The translations under genes and the position numbers were made by a program. The notes below the pieces were generated by a model. The model did no database searches and was not told the origin of the DNA. It saw only the letters and a list, made by a program, of their open reading frames with translations. A stretch of DNA of 64,000 nucleotides. Origin: Clavelina lepadiformis. Its lineage: Eukaryota > Chordata > Ascidiacea > Aplousobranchia > Clavelinidae. How positions within the stretch are numbered: the stretch's first letter is position 1; each line of letters opens with the position of its first letter. Positions 10,601 to 25,000 of this stretch are shown here, one piece after another. The stretch spans positions 22,382,860 to 22,446,859 of the forward strand of contig NC_135244.1 in NCBI RefSeq assembly GCF_947623445.1, written 5' to 3'.

Positions 10601-13407
10601 GTCACCAGTGAATGATTGGAATAAACACAATGCAGCCAGTTCTTTTGCGCATCCGCCGCCGATGCAATAATTCCGATGTTTCTAAGCAAGGGTGATAAAT
10701 AGGGAACCTCGCTATTATTGAGACACAGCCATATTATTGTCTTTATTACGTAGATTCCAAACTTAACCTCACCTGAGTTCCTCCGGTGGAAATACTTCGG
10801 TTATAAATTGCAAGGTGCTTGTATTGTACGCATGAATGGAGCCACAGCCACATCCACATAGAATGACGCCGTTTAAAACACTAACGGTTCTGCCTTTTCG
10901 GCACTAGAACGTATCAAGGAGAATAATTATAATTAATCTGTTGCTTGAAGTTATCCCAGAAAAATTTAGTAAGTTAGTTGATGTTGCACTTCCGGCTAGA
11001 TTGTCAAGAAAGAATTACATACCATGCTGGCTACATAAAAACACAAACCTGTAAAACCTCATGTCTGGCTGAATTAACTGCGATTCTCGGTCTGTTCTGC
11101 CTACTGTACTGGTATATGAATCCTCCCCTTGTGATGGCAAATGTGAATCCGGTGTCATTGCAGCATACGACGTCACAAAACGTGGAATGTTTTAAATCGA
11201 TAGAAGGCCGGTGTCCTCTTAACGGATGTTTTTCTCGCTACAGACAGCACATAAATTTTAATAAATTAAAACCAGAAGGGCGTAACGCACACGACCTACC
11301 ATGTCGCTCAGATTTCGAAAATTGACGTGATGCAAACCGACTGTCACGAAATAACTCCCGTCTTTAGCAAATGCCATCGCTTTAATTCCATTCGAAACCT
11401 TGTCTCGGTTCGATGTAAAGAGATTTTCATTCTAGGCAGAAATAGATGTGGAGGAAAAAGATGGGTTTAGTACTTTAGTTAGTTACTTTTTTGTCGCACA
11501 GTGACCAAAGTAAAACACTTCAATAAGCAACTAAAGCAACCCAAAGAAAAGCTTTTTGAATATCAACCTTTCGGTCCCACACAATAAGCTTGAAGTCAAA
11601 TTCATTTCCCGCTGAAATGATGTAATTTCCATTGGGGGTGAATCCAACACATGACACTTCTTCTTCATGTTCGCCGAATTCAGCGACTTGGCGACGATCA
11701 ATCAGAGAGAATAATCTAACCAGCGGGTTTTTACCGCTCTGTGGATAAAAAATTCGAAATTGGTTGAACAACAGCATTCAACAAGTTCATCATAACAGTA
11801 TGCTAAGTCTATAAGGCGACAGTCAATCAACAAAACATATATCATTTAAGTTAAAAGAACAGATGATTCGCGTTCAAATATTTCCTCACTTCTCCGGTGG
11901 CGATGAACTTCCCGTCCGGTGAAAACCTTAGACATGTGATGGGTTTTTCCCCAGGGCTAATGACGTAAAATCTTTCGTTGACTCTGACGTCGTAAAGGAC
12001 AATGACGCAGCCAGCTGGGTAAGCGACCAAGCCAGTGTTTTGGTCGCATGAGAAGGCGCGACCGCTTATCAATGACAGACCAAGTACGTGCTTCAGTTGA
12101 TAGTTAAACTACAAATTACAACAATTATACTTGTTAAGATTATTCACCGTAGAAAAAAATTCTGTTGCGCAAAACTTATTATTTCTTTGTAGTTTAAGCA
12201 TCTAAGGTTGATTTTTGGTGCAATTTAAGCATCCAGCGATTACGGAATGCACAACTAAACCCGCCCATTTGCCTAATATGCTGTCCAAAACGTCAACCTG
12301 TATCCCTAATGTTTTCGCCGTCAGGGCCGATTTATAATAAACAAACAAGGCAAAATTGGTTGTTTAAACTTGAGTTGGTAAAATATAAACAAAAAATTGC
12401 AGCTTCCTGCCACCATGCCAAAATGTGGTTCTCTGGACGCACGATTTGTTGTGGAAAACTGCCCTATTTTCTGGTCTGGTTTTAGCTAGTTATAAACTCA
12501 GCAATCATTTAACAGGATCTCTTCTAGGCGAATAGAAGTGACGACACGACTGCAAACCTTTTTTGGGTTACCGCACGATTTCTTGTCCAAAATTACCACC
12601 GATACTGGATCATAGATCAGGCTGGCGGTACTTCAAGGAGTAGGCCTTTTAGTTATTCTTGAAATGAAATCATTGCACTTACAGCGACAGCTCAAGTTTG
12701 CTTCAACCACGGTAGGCCTACTATTTATTGTTAAGGGAAAATTTATTATCGAGAAACTTCTTGTTACTGCAGACGTCTTATTCATAGATATGTTGTAAAA
12801 GAAATATTCAGGTCACGGCTCGAGAAAACTTGCAATAAGTTATTAAAGAATTGTTAAAAGTTTTGCTCGGACAATTTACTGCAATACGACGCGTTTCAAA
12901 AAAAATGTTTTGAAGATGGACTGGTCTTTGTTTGGAGATAAAAACCCGGATGCCTAATTCTTGTCATTATTTTCGATGGGTTTGAATACAGTATTTGTAG
13001 CCGTAGCAGGCTCAATATTTTATTCAAATGTTTCGTTTCAACAGTAAAAGGACCAAAAAATGCTAACCAATTACACCTGAAAAAGGCAAACTTAATAGAT
13101 GAGAGAAACGCGGCAAAGCCATAAGACTTACAACATACCAGTTGGAAAGCTTGCTCATAAAATTCTAGCTAACTGTTGTGGGACTGAGGGTTTACTACAA
13201 TTCCACGGCTAAACTTTTCCGCCAACACATGTAGGTTTAAAGTAAAATATGAAACAGAATATAAGATGACACTCTGTAGGGTTAACGTTCATTTGTAACC
13301 TTGTAGGTCAGGCTACATATAGGTTTGTCATCTTCAAAATGAGCTCGCCAGTTTTCAGAAACAAATAACGACATTCTTCATACCTTTTCTCTCAGCTGCA
13401 CCGGCAT
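7628..13407 (-). CDS. MAPKBP1/WDR62-like WD40 scaffold, copy A (short, divergent)
   Basis: Exons in transcript order: 13407-13384 (tentative start, MPVQLREK), 12108-11890, 11738-11568, 11431-11300, 11237-11049, 10903-10773, 10681-10522, 10274-10170, 10093-9951, 9826-9607, 9539-9409, 9279-9092, 8880-8534, 8377-8105, 7837-7628. All joins from the second exon on are in phase; the product is about 880 residues. It opens with HVLGLSLISGRAFSCDQNTG and [12 protein letters not shown] and runs through two beta-propellers of WD repeats typical of MAPKBP1/WDR62, which scaffold JNK signalling and act at spindle poles. The C-terminus is much shorter than copy B: the long linker exons are missing, leaving an acidic exon, a helix (KDQMLHAFDRAVHVYESE) and the end LLREYTDKLVDLVHND. 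Exon lengths match copy B almost one for one. The 8377 acceptor (AAG) is weak. Confidence 0.85.
8105..8377 (-). repeat. Acidic exon of copy A with internal duplication
   Basis: The exon encodes two related acidic units, VDDIINSLDDVVDDDVVSS and VGDNINSVDDVISGP, each followed by a Ser/Pro segment. The exon then ends in the helix shared with copy B. The internal repeat suggests local slippage or duplication replaced the linker found in copy B. Confidence 0.5.
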
Positions 13408-16015
13408 TGTTTTTCTTCAAAGGGGCTTCACCATTGCGTTAGTTGCTCTATTTACTTTTCCTGGCAGCTGAGTTATGGCACGAGCTTATTACATCTAATA
13501 CTCTGACTTGCTGGCGTTATCCATAGCAGGATTGCTAAAAATAAAGCGCTATAATGTATACAGTAGAAGTGAATGTTGTGAATGAAGTGAGTGTTTTCCG
13601 TATAAAGGAAATAGCGCACGACCAAAATTTCTAGGAAGACTGCAGATGTTCGTAGTCTTAGCAATCACCCTAATTTTCATTGCACCTAACACCACACTCA
13701 TAAAACAGCGGACACCAACATGAGTTTAACGAAAATTTTTAACACAAGGATTTGCAAAAGACGTTGCAGCTTCATAACCTTTATTACAAAGCTCGGTTTG
13801 ACTTCACATCTCCACAAGTCATAGGAAATATAATACGACCACCACAGACAAAGCACGTAACTGATTCGCGATCTTAAGGCTACATGTAATCGCGTGTAAC
13901 AAAGGAAGAAAATTGTCAAAGGAATTTGTTGCGTCACGGTTATAGTTTCTCAAACATGTTTTCCATATAAAAACTTTCCAGACCGTTAACACGTTTTTAA
14001 CAAATAATTTGTAGAAGAATCAGCGAAAATTAGTTTCAACAAAGACCAAATCAACACATCTCATTTGCAGTTGAATTAATACACCGTTGGTCTTACACGC
14101 AACACTTGACAGATTGATCGTAAGTTAGTAAGCTTTGTCCTCGCTATATTTCGCTGGTAAAAGTCTGTCATGTTTAGCTCTAGGACGGAATTTATTTTGC
14201 TCAAATTGAAACTTTACGAAAACGAACGAAACTTTTTACGTAGCCTACACCTGAAATCACAAACACGTTACGAACATCTTGTACTCTGTCTAGCAAACAA
14301 CACACAAGGTGCCGTCTATTTGTAATCACCGAAGCGAACAAACGTTATGAAAGTAAATATGACTTGTCAACTTAAAACACATTTATAAACTACGCACGAT
14401 GCGTCCGCTGAAAGCACCGCCTTACTGTTTCATTTGCAGTTTAGTGCTGTGTATGCATTTAGTCCCTAGGTCGTAGCTACATTGAGTGCCTGCACGAATT
14501 TTAGGGAATTCTGGCAGAAAACATCAAATTTTAACAACGCATTTAACCTGGGGCCCCTGACTATGGCCTGGAGTCTAATAATAATTTTACATTCACCTCA
14601 AATGGTAATCTTGATCTGGTATGAGCTCGAACCAGCAAAGTATAAAAATAAATCAAGGAAGTTGAAGGTTACCTGGTAAATGTCATTACTATTCTACATC
14701 GAAGGACACACTGTCGTCATCTCATATGATGTCATCAACAGCTGATGGAATTTCTTTTCCACTAAATGGGATCGCAAAAATCACAATTTTTCAGCTATTA
14801 TTTAGAAGAAACGAACTCATTTTTACTCGGGAGTAAAAATAGCATCAGCCTAACACAGTTAGCTGAACGAAAAATTTAATTTCACAGGTAAAATAGCTCA
14901 AATACAACCACTTCGCACGCTGTGAAAGTTCAACGAAACGTCCAAGCACAAAAGCGTCAAGTCAAGTTTATTGCAAAACATCCTGCCACGTATCAATGCA
15001 TCACCAAATAGACTTGTACATTCACACACTTTGCATAGGACTGTAGCGGCTGGTATGACGTCATAGTTGTAGGGGACAGCACCGTTTTTAGGCGAATTTA
15101 AACAGAAAAGACAAAAACGGACGAAAAAACTTAAACGACGGAGTAAGAACCACAGTACATATGGATTGTATGAATTAACACGCACCGCGGTAGAATTATA
15201 TGAAATTATGAGCACGGAATAGTTCCTGCAGTCATAAACAAGACAGTGGTCATGGGAAAAAAGTGAATTCGCTCCGGAATTAAAGGAACACGGGAAAGTG
15301 CTGATGGAGAGTAAACACCTACAGTGCAAGTGCCGGTGACTGATCGAAATTTCGTTCGCAAATTGAACATTTTTCGTTCAGCTGTGCAAGGGTTATGGGA
15401 ATTATACAGAACAGTCGAGAAGAGTGATACGAAAGTTGCATGAGATGAAGCATGAGATGAAGGTGACAAAAAATTCAGTTGAAAGAAGAACCTGAGAAAA
15501 AGTCGAATTCTCTCAAAAGTTTGATTTTCTTGCAAAATTCCGGGAAAGATGCGAGATAACATGCGTTGAAAGAATAAAGTATCGAATGAGATGCAAAAAG
15601 ATTTCAACGTGAAAAAGGCAGCTAGAGCAATGTAGCTGGGGAAAAACTGATAAATAACCAAAAGTTACACATCATAAAAATAAATACTACAAGACAGCAA
15701 AGGTTGTTCGCACTATGGAGGCACTTTGAAACAAAGAAAATTCGAGTAAACACCTTTATGGATTTCATACAGCAACAACATGGGTTAGTTTGCATCGCAA
15801 GACACTATTCCAAGCACCAACGCAAATAATAAGATTGCTTGGAGAGGGGAAGGCCCTCGTAAATGTGAGCATTTCACATGAGGGCTTTGAAATGATATGA
15901 AATTCATATCACGCATTGTAACAGTGGACGTTGTCATGAACTCAATGCATAAATAACGTTTCCCTATGCACTGTGCTGATAACTTTGCCAGACTTGTTAT
16001 GATGTCATTATGACG
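12112..16015. other. Spacer between the two scaffold paralogues
   Basis: Apart from the tentative 24-base first coding exon of copy A (13384-13407), no exon is supported. Minus-strand open frames at 13473-13937 and 14898-15661 have no family signal, no splice-site pattern and unbalanced composition. Repeat-like sequence occurs at about 12320-12620. The promoter of copy A and the 3'UTR of copy B must lie here. Confidence 0.5.
12320..12620. repeat. Dispersed repeat, second copy near 27.45 kb
   Basis: The segment starting GATTTATAATAAACAAACAA, followed by a TGGTTGTTT block and a ccatgccaaaa/gcacg block, recurs in similar order at about 27458-27640. Similarity is partial and judged by eye; the family is unknown and no clear ends were found. 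Confidence 0.35.
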
Positions 16016-19000
16016 TCATACCATGTCGGCTTCTTCCGTCACCACATTTGCTCGGTTGTCCACTTGGTGATGCACGAGGTCAACAAGTCTATTTGAGTAT
16101 TCTCGTAATAGGGAAACCACCGCAACATCATCACTTAAGTTCTCTAGTGATACCGTTCGGGAAGGCACTTCGTCTTTTTGTTCGGGATTAATTGAGATCG
16201 GAAGATTTAAATTTCCGATCCTTGAGTTGATATTTTGAAATGCTCGAACCAGTTTTTGAAATCCGAAGAAATTTCCGTTTTTAGAAGCTTTTGAGTTATT
16301 CTGGAGCTCCTGTGAATACGAAAATTATGTTAATGGGGCATTAAGATGATTAAAACATAAACTAGGTCCTATTTATAAGCTACAGCAGTGAACCCAGTGT
16401 TTGAAATGATAAAACACATTAATTTAGACCAGGGGTGGCCAACCAGTCAGAGACCAAGACCTCACTTCTTACTGTGTTAACCGCAAAGAGCCACATCATA
16501 CACACTATGATTTATGACGTTTTTTCTGATTACGTCATAATACTGCATCAGATATTGTTTCAGTTTCATCATCCTTACTCTGGTTCGAAATCTGATGTAA
16601 TCAGTGATTATTTAGCAAATATCAATAGAACATTAGCCAGTAGAGATTACTTTTCTGTATTATTTATCTGCCTAAAATGGGTAAAAAGTGCTCTCTTTCG
16701 GAGGTTCAAAATGAACGAAAAAGCCGCATAATACCGGGCAAAGAGCCGCATGCGGCTCGCAAGCTGCGGGTTGGCCAGGCCTGATTTAGACAATTAAGTG
16801 CAAAGATATTTAACAGCATAGAAATCTACCGGCAAGAAAATGGAATTCAAAAATCACAAAATACCATCTGTTTATTGTAGACTGCTTCAGCATGGTCGAA
16901 TATAGCCAGGAGGTCGTCACTTGCTTTCTGGCATTCAAGCTGAGCGTCATATGAAGTATCACATGAGCTGTCTGAGCTCTCCTGTGAGTCATGTGAGTGG
17001 TTGTTGTTGAGTACCAGGTTCACCCTGTTGTAGGAAGCCGCACCTGGGGAATGACGTTGAACAAAGTTGTCTTAAACTTGATTCCCGGCATCCTTAATTA
17101 CTCATATAACAGTATTGGAGATTGATAGCCAAGTTTAAAAACAATATTTTCAGTGCATAGACATCAAACTTCAGCAAATGTAAACGAAAAATTAGGTCTT
17201 TATATCATCCACAACATCAGCGTATGGTGGAAAATATGAAATTACATACTGCATAGTACATTATACACCGTAACCAAAAAAGTAAAGATTTGAAATTTAC
17301 CAAGACTTCTTCTACTTTCGTTGCCGTTATTGTGATCTCCGGCTTCGTGAAGAGCTCGAATTTGTCGCTGTTGCGCTCTTTTCAATGCGCTGTCTCCATC
17401 CGAGTTGTAATCCCTTCCTAATGCTTGAGACTTGGCGGGTGTCAAAGGCGAAACTTTTGGGGATCGATTCTTTGTTAAACTTGCGAGGAGCTCAGCGAAT
17501 GCGGGCGGCATGGCTGGCTTGTCAATGGATGGTTTCTTCTCACTCTGGTTCATGTTTGGATCGTTTTCATTCAAATCTTCTTCAGGATTGTCTTCATTTT
17601 GATTTGAATGTCCATTCAACGACGATTTATCAGCTGCCAATGATTTATCGTTCATCGAAGACTGCAGCGATGGTTCAGCAGCCACATCTCTGTCTTCAAT
17701 TTCATCAAAATTATTTTTTACCTTGTCATTCTCAGGCCTTGATGTGGTTGAGTTTTGCAAATCTAAAACAATTTCATGATCCACGCCCCCATTGGGGATA
17801 ACGTTGTCGTTGACATCTTGTTTGATTATTGTGACGTCACTGTTAGACACTTCATTTACAGAATTCAAAACATGATTGACAATTTCCTGGCAAGCTTTGT
17901 TAACTTCTTCGCTTGGTTGCGATGTCACAATGGGGTCTGTAACATCATCTTTGTTCTCTTTGAGACTTTCAGGCAAGATTGGAGATTTTTTCTCAGATCT
18001 CGGACTAAGGCAGATCTGAATGGCGGCAGTTGATACAAAAGTTGGCTGATCACTTGCATTTGTCATGTCTGTGTTCCATTTGCTGGATGCAAGATCCTTT
18101 GTCGAGTCCACCTTGCTTCCGTAGATTACATTCCTGATGTCTACGTCCTCTTCGTTTCCCTCCATTGTGATGTCACAGAGTTCATCACTCTGGTTGAAAC
18201 TGGTTGTAACTGGTTCCAATGCTGGGTCGGGCAGTGAATTTTGAGGAGTGATGTCTGAATCTAAGTCCGGAGCATCGTCATTGCTCAGCTGTGATGTAGT
18301 TGAGCTCATGCTCCTGTTTATCTCCTCCTGCAATGAGATAGAGTTCTGGACTTGATCTTCAGGAGGATCAACACAGAGAGGAGGAGAAATAAAGTTTTCC
18401 TCATCACGAGCACTCTGAGTTACAACCTCCACATCTTCATCTGTTTCCTCTTCCAGGGAGGCTTTGGAGTCTTGTGTGGAGTCGATTGAACTCGATTTTG
18501 TGTTTTGGTCAACAGCCTCTGGTGCAGATGAAGCCGTGACCTCATTTCGTGATGATTGATCGAGGATGGAGGAGGAATTCTCCTGCACTTCCGATGTGGA
18601 AGCTTCAAGCTCGTTAGATTCATCGCCCTCATCACCGCTGCTGTGTTCTGCACACTCGTCAACTCCTTTAATAATTTCAACCTTATCCACTTGTGGCAGT
18701 GTTGAGCTGTTTACTGGTTCAATTATCGCCGTGTTAGTGACATCTGCACATTGGTCATGATCTGGTTTCATGACGGTGACGTCATCATCACGACTTATGA
18801 CATCATAGGCAGGCAGACGCGCAACTGTGCTGTCATGTCCTCCAAGGTTGTTTTCTGAGCGGGAGAGTAAGATGAAGCAATGTATAATATTAGCATGTGA
18901 AATAATTAACTAACTTGATTAAACAGTTGAAACCATTCCTTGGTTAAAGAAAACATCAAAGTTTTTAGATACAGCCTCGATGAACCAATTTAACAGGTTG

Positions 19001-22000
19001 GATTTAATTTACCTGAAACTTCATTGAAATCTTCTTTATCCGAGAACAATTCCTGATCACCGTGGGAACTTATCGTTGAATTGACTTCATAAGACTTTGC
19101 AAGATTCTCGATTTCTTCATAAACCTAGGTTTTGTAATAATTAGCTTTGTAATAATTATACCTAGCTGCATAGTTATCAACAATGCTTCTAATTACGAAA
19201 GGCAATTTCAAAAAGTCTGGGATTCAACAACTTGGCTGTTTAAGTGAAATAAAGAAAATTCGCCAGTAAAGCTAGAATATATTGTTACGTTATTTTGGAA
19301 GATGGTTCGTGCAACCACAACAACACTGACACCAAGTTACATACCTTGTCTGGCTCCAGTTTATTACCCCATTTACCCAATGAATGTCTCGGGGTTAACG
19401 AGAACGGGGTTTCCTCACCTTCAGGCAATTGCTGGATGAGCCACTTTGGAAGGGCGGGGGTTCTTGGCGTAGACAACATCGAATCCGCTTTGAAAAAAAA
19501 ATGAATCAAGTTGGTATCGAGGCAGTAATAGCCTCACCAGTAAAGTTTAACTTCAAAGTGTTTTTGGAACCGAAACAGTCTCATAAATTTCTTCACCGGT
19601 CTTTTAAAATTTACACTTATGCAAGTAAAGCAAAAAATTAGTCAGTTAGTCTTTAAGAATCGTCTTTAATTTCTTAGCAGTCTCCAAAGTAAAACTTTAA
19701 AAAAGTTGTGCCATTTCTACAACTTAGTTTGCATACTTATGTATTGGCTATAGTTGTATTCACTGTAAACTGTACAATAATCGAAAACACAATTAGTAAC
19801 TAACCTGGATTATTGGACGAATTATAATCAACCTCTCGAGAGTCATCATTGAAAAGGGTCGGAAGAATATTCCCGTTTAAAGCTCGTGGGGTCCCGTTGA
19901 CCTCGCTGCTTAAATCATCTGCAATCATCGCACCAAAGTAGTCGGTTTTGTTGAGATTACTTTCTGGGGTCGACACCGATGGCTCCGACGCTGGCTGTAG
20001 CTGATTCAGGTCTTCACTGGCATTATGAGTCAGTGACCACACAAAAACACAACTATCGGCCGACGTTGAAAGCAGTCGATTTTTTAGGTCAAAGGTGAGA
20101 GCTACGGCCACCTCTGAATGGCCGCTCAACACACTCAGACATTCTCCTGCATTAAGTACAATTGAGATATATGACTTCTATGTTTTTTCGAGGAGACTAA
20201 CAAAAAATTTCCTTGCACTATGATGAAAACGAAATTAAAGAAGAAAGTTGTCAAAAACAAACTAAATGAGTCATTTAATATGAATGGTTATGTAGTAATG
20301 CTTACAGTACATGTTAATAATTTATAGCAATAACATGCAAGATGCATGTATTTAAAAAGTCATGGACATGCACAACAGGTTATTTCTGAAGTCTACAAAA
20401 GTACCACATGTTTGTAACATAGCACATGTTTTTTCTATCAACGAGCTTCGTAATACCTGAAGCAAACCCCACAACATAGATATGCTTATCAGTGCACGAA
20501 TTGGCCACCAGCGTTCTTGAACTGTCTACAGCAATTCTGAAGATAGTTGCGGTCGAGTCATTGACTCGAAATGAACGACGAAACTTTCCACCAGTGATGT
20601 CGTATTCACTTAGAGTTGTACCACAAGCGACAAGCACAGAGTCTCTGTGACAACACAAGGTTGTTTTTTTAAACTAACGATGATAACAAACTGCTTGTCA
20701 AAAAAAGACTCTATTTGAATCCTCCCTACAGATGATCTTGTATGGCCAAAATATATTTTCAAAGACCCATTGCATATACTATTCTGTTTATCACATCATA
20801 TCATATAGACATAACTTTATTGTCCGCTGATCTTTGTTAAGCTTTCAACTCACTCAAGCACAGCCATGTCACTCATCGAATGCTTTTCAACAAAGTGTTG
20901 ATCTCGACTGATTTCGGTTTTTCCGTTGTTGCTTGTGATGGAGCAGAAGTAAAGCGATTTGTCCGCGCCACACGTGATTAGACGAAACTAAAAATAGAAG
21001 AGTTTTTAAAAACATGGAATACAAGGAACTTTTCATAAAAATGATAAATAGTTTGTTGATACAAAGTAAAACACGGATCTTTAAACACTTCTCACCCCGT
21101 TTTCTTGAGGAGCGAACTTCACAGATGTCACTGCGGCTGAATGGTCGGCAATGGTGTGCGTTGGAGCGTATTCCTCGCTGAACGTGTGGACGCACCTATC
21201 GCGACTCGCTGACGCAAGCACGCCTCCAGTGGTGGAGTAATCCATGCAGAAGATATCCCCATCATGCGTTGGGATTAAGGCAAGTCTCTCAAACGACTCC
21301 AGGCTGTATATGCTGTGGATGATGAAGAAAAACATTACAAGTTTAGTTTGGGGTGAACTATTCAATGGTGAAATTCACATTTCACCAACAAACATGATCC
21401 ACAAGTATTGCTGTATTTTTATCAACCATACAACTTACTGAATGTTTCCTGCCTTGTCTCCTATCGCCAGATGCTTGCCGTCATGTCGAATGCAGAGCGA
21501 TCGAGCTTCGTACTTCGACGTCATTTCTTCGCTCAATTTGTCTGAGGCGTTGTCCAGTTTTATAACTTTCAAAAGCTCCTGGAATTGTCGCAAAGAAGAA
21601 ATTGAATTTCAAAAACCACATTCTTTTAACCAACTTCTTTTTAAAACTCTGGGTGAAACTTTGTTGCTATTCACTTGACGCGACACCAAACTTTTTCCAC
21701 AAAAGGCCAGATAAGCATGAGGACTGACAATCGCGAGTCAAATGCCCATTTTGTTCAATAAGCTTCAATACAATAAGCTCATTTGTGGCACGAAGAGGCA
21801 GGCCGGACAAAGTAATCTCACGGGCCATAGTTTGGTGACCCCTGAACTAGTGTATACATTATATGTACATAAGTAAGCGTGCGTCTGCTTCATTTCACTT
21901 ACACATGTATTTTCACAACACTGCCAAGCACGGGTCGACCCGTCCGTGGAACAGGTTAGAAAGCAATCCTTGGGGAGAGATTTGCACTCACTTGACCCCG

Positions 22001-25000
22001 GAACCACCTGTTATAATTACGACAAAATTTTAAAATGCTTTCTATCAATGTTGTCATGATTGATTAGGTTTGATATTAGTGGTGGATCTGTTTTGGTCGT
22101 TCCCCAACCACCAGGCTTGTATTCAAAGTAAACAAAAGCCCCTAATTATAATTTTCCAACAACTTTAACAAGGTGAAATCAAAGACAAAAATATCATAAA
22201 TAAACATAAAAGTCAACAAGCTATGTTTGAGGACACAGAAAAGCAATTAGAGCATCATTGAGTGAAATAAATAAATAGCAACAAGCATTACCTTCACGTC
22301 CCACACACAGGAGTTATGAAACTGAAATAAGGAGTTGATCTGCGGCTGAGAGAAGTCCATGACGTCAAATACAAGCAAAGTGTGGTTTGAATAGACACAA
22401 TGCATCCACATATTTCGCATGTCAATCGCCGTGGCAACAATCTCTTGATTTCTATGGACAGTGAAGTGTGTTATACTGCATTTTGTGTAAATGTACATAA
22501 AGTGTTGTCGTTTGCGAGATCACGACCCACTAAAGTTCGATTAAACACTAATCGATGGAAATCATATGTTGTATGCTGAGCGCAAACAAAAAATTCCTTC
22601 CCATCTTTATAAACCTGAAATTGCTAAGTAAACAAATGTCTCCGCCTACTGAATAAAGAGAGGACTAGGTATGCTGAGGACTACCTAAGGAGTTTGTCTC
22701 TTTTAGCAAAAGGTTGACAACAATAGTCATTACGGGGAATTATAATTATAATAATACACACAAAGCCTTAAGGGATTTGACGTACTATTGACCAATAAAG
22801 GGATTAAAGTTAAATATGACAAGCTTGACGCTGCTGAAATGATCATTTACTTTAAGCTGCTAAATTACACGTGTAAATTTGTTAAAGAACTTATCTACAA
22901 CTTTGAGTGATGTGAACATACCGGACTTGTGTTGGTGGAAATATTTCCGTGATAAATTCAAGTGAAGCTGAGTTGAAAATGTGAACAGAACCAGTCGCAC
23001 ATCCGCACAATATCATGTCGTCAATGCTGCGTACTGTCCTTGCACCCCCACACTGTTATAAGGAACAAGATCGTTTTAAAATACAACAACAACGCCACAA
23101 AGCGTCGCGATAAATACTTATTAAAACTGGGCCAGTCAAGTGAGCTCAAGAAGCCCCTGAAAACACAACTATACATAAAACAGTTGGTTTGTCTTACTGT
23201 ATACCTTTAACTCGACAAACTTTTCAACAGTTCTTTTTGAATTGAACTGACATAAAATCCCGGATTTTGTGACGGCGTAAGTCAGATGAGAATGGGCCCC
23301 TGTTCCGCAAATGACATCACAGAAGATGTGGTTCCTCAGCGTGTCGAGGATTGCTGATCGGCCTTTCAGTGGGACGGTCGTGTTCTGAAAGTTCAAACCA
23401 GGATTATCTGATGTCCACGTTCCCGTTACTTTGCTTAGAATAAAATAGATCTCACATCAGTAGTGGAGTTCTCCAGATACCAGAACTTGACGTGACGATT
23501 TCCAACCGTGATAAAATGGCTGCTGTCTTCAGCAAATGCAACCGACTTGACTTTCGTTGAAACTTTGTTTGTAGCTGCAAGTTTGTCTTTCTGCAAAAAG
23601 AAACGGAAACTTAAGTAACTAACAAGTAGAAATTACTATATACAATTATACATATATGTGTGGGCATCACTAACGGTAACAATAGAAACCAATAAAAGTT
23701 TAACTATAGCTTCGCGCAGTCTTTCACCATCATTTCTTTGCGTGCAAACAAAGGAAATAAAATAAAGCAGTAGTAGATTTTATAGCAACGTCATTCACTC
23801 AAAATGGGCATAGTATGCCAAGCTAGTGGGAAGTACAGAGAGATAACAATGCGTTGGAAAAATTTAGTTTGCGCTTCCAAACAGAATAAATGAAAGCAGA
23901 TTTGCGGATTGAACCAATTTACTCATTTCACAATTAAAAATCAATCATTATGTAACAGAATGAACTTGCCTTCCAATCCCAAACATTGATAACGTTGTCA
24001 TGCTGGTATCCGATTGATATGACATACTTGCCACTCGGTGAAAATGAAACAGATGAAATTCCAAATTTATGCCCGGACAGTGAAATCACTTGACAACGGT
24101 CGGTTAACGAAAAAACTCGGACGCAAGGTTGATGACCAGCCTGCAAATATTTGAGAATCAAAAACTATGATATCCGTTGTTTGACCGTCAAATAATATTT
24201 ATAGATATATGACACTATTCAAATAATCCACGTAGAAATGATAAACTTAAGGACGCTTCTTCAAAATGTTGAAATATATCGTAACTGACAGCATGAAAAA
24301 GTTCTTTGTTTAATTTTTATTGGTAGAATTGATTAACTGATCGATGCATCCTAATTAATTTTGCGCATTTCAAGCAAGGCCCCACTTCTCTGGTGCAATA
24401 AAAGGTGCAATAAAAACATGCAAAAGCTTTTATCGCAAGCTATAATTTGTCGCCTACTTATGTGTACTTAGCTGTCCAGTGAACTATCACCAAACAACTG
24501 CACAAAATCTTTCATACAACAGAACTATACATTTACACCAAACGTGACAATTTTCTCACCTCTCCCGTCGTTATAAAGCAACCATCCCTTGAAAACCTCA
24601 AGCATGTTATTGTCTTCTGGCCGGGGTTGAATATATGGGATTGCTTGTTGCTGCCGGGGTCGTAGAGAACTATCACACAGCCAGCAGGGTAGGCGAGCAG
24701 TCCTGTGTTTGGATCGCAGGTGAAAGCGCAATTGCTCTTTAATGTCAACCCAAGCACATGCTTCAGTTCAGAGCTATACTGCAAATACATCCAGAAATTT
24801 TAGGTGACGTGTACAATCACAAAAAACTTTATATCTTTGAATTTTAAATCTTTCAAAGCGGTACTTGTTTAAAAAACAACAAGATGTTGGCTTGTGGACT
24901 GAAAATACAAATTAAACTAAACATGAAAATATCCACACTTGCTACACAGTTTAAACAAGAAGGTAATAAACTTATACAAACATTATAAAATCGTTGTACC

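Noticed and set aside
15206-15661. 151-codon minus open frame between the scaffold copies
   Set aside because: No family signal, no supporting splice sites and odd composition; its MFNLRTKFRS start was considered for copy A exon 1, but the 13384-13407 exon has a better donor and phase.
17385-18033. Plus-strand open frames of 138 and 85 codons
   Set aside because: Antisense to the 1554-base coding exon of scaffold copy B.
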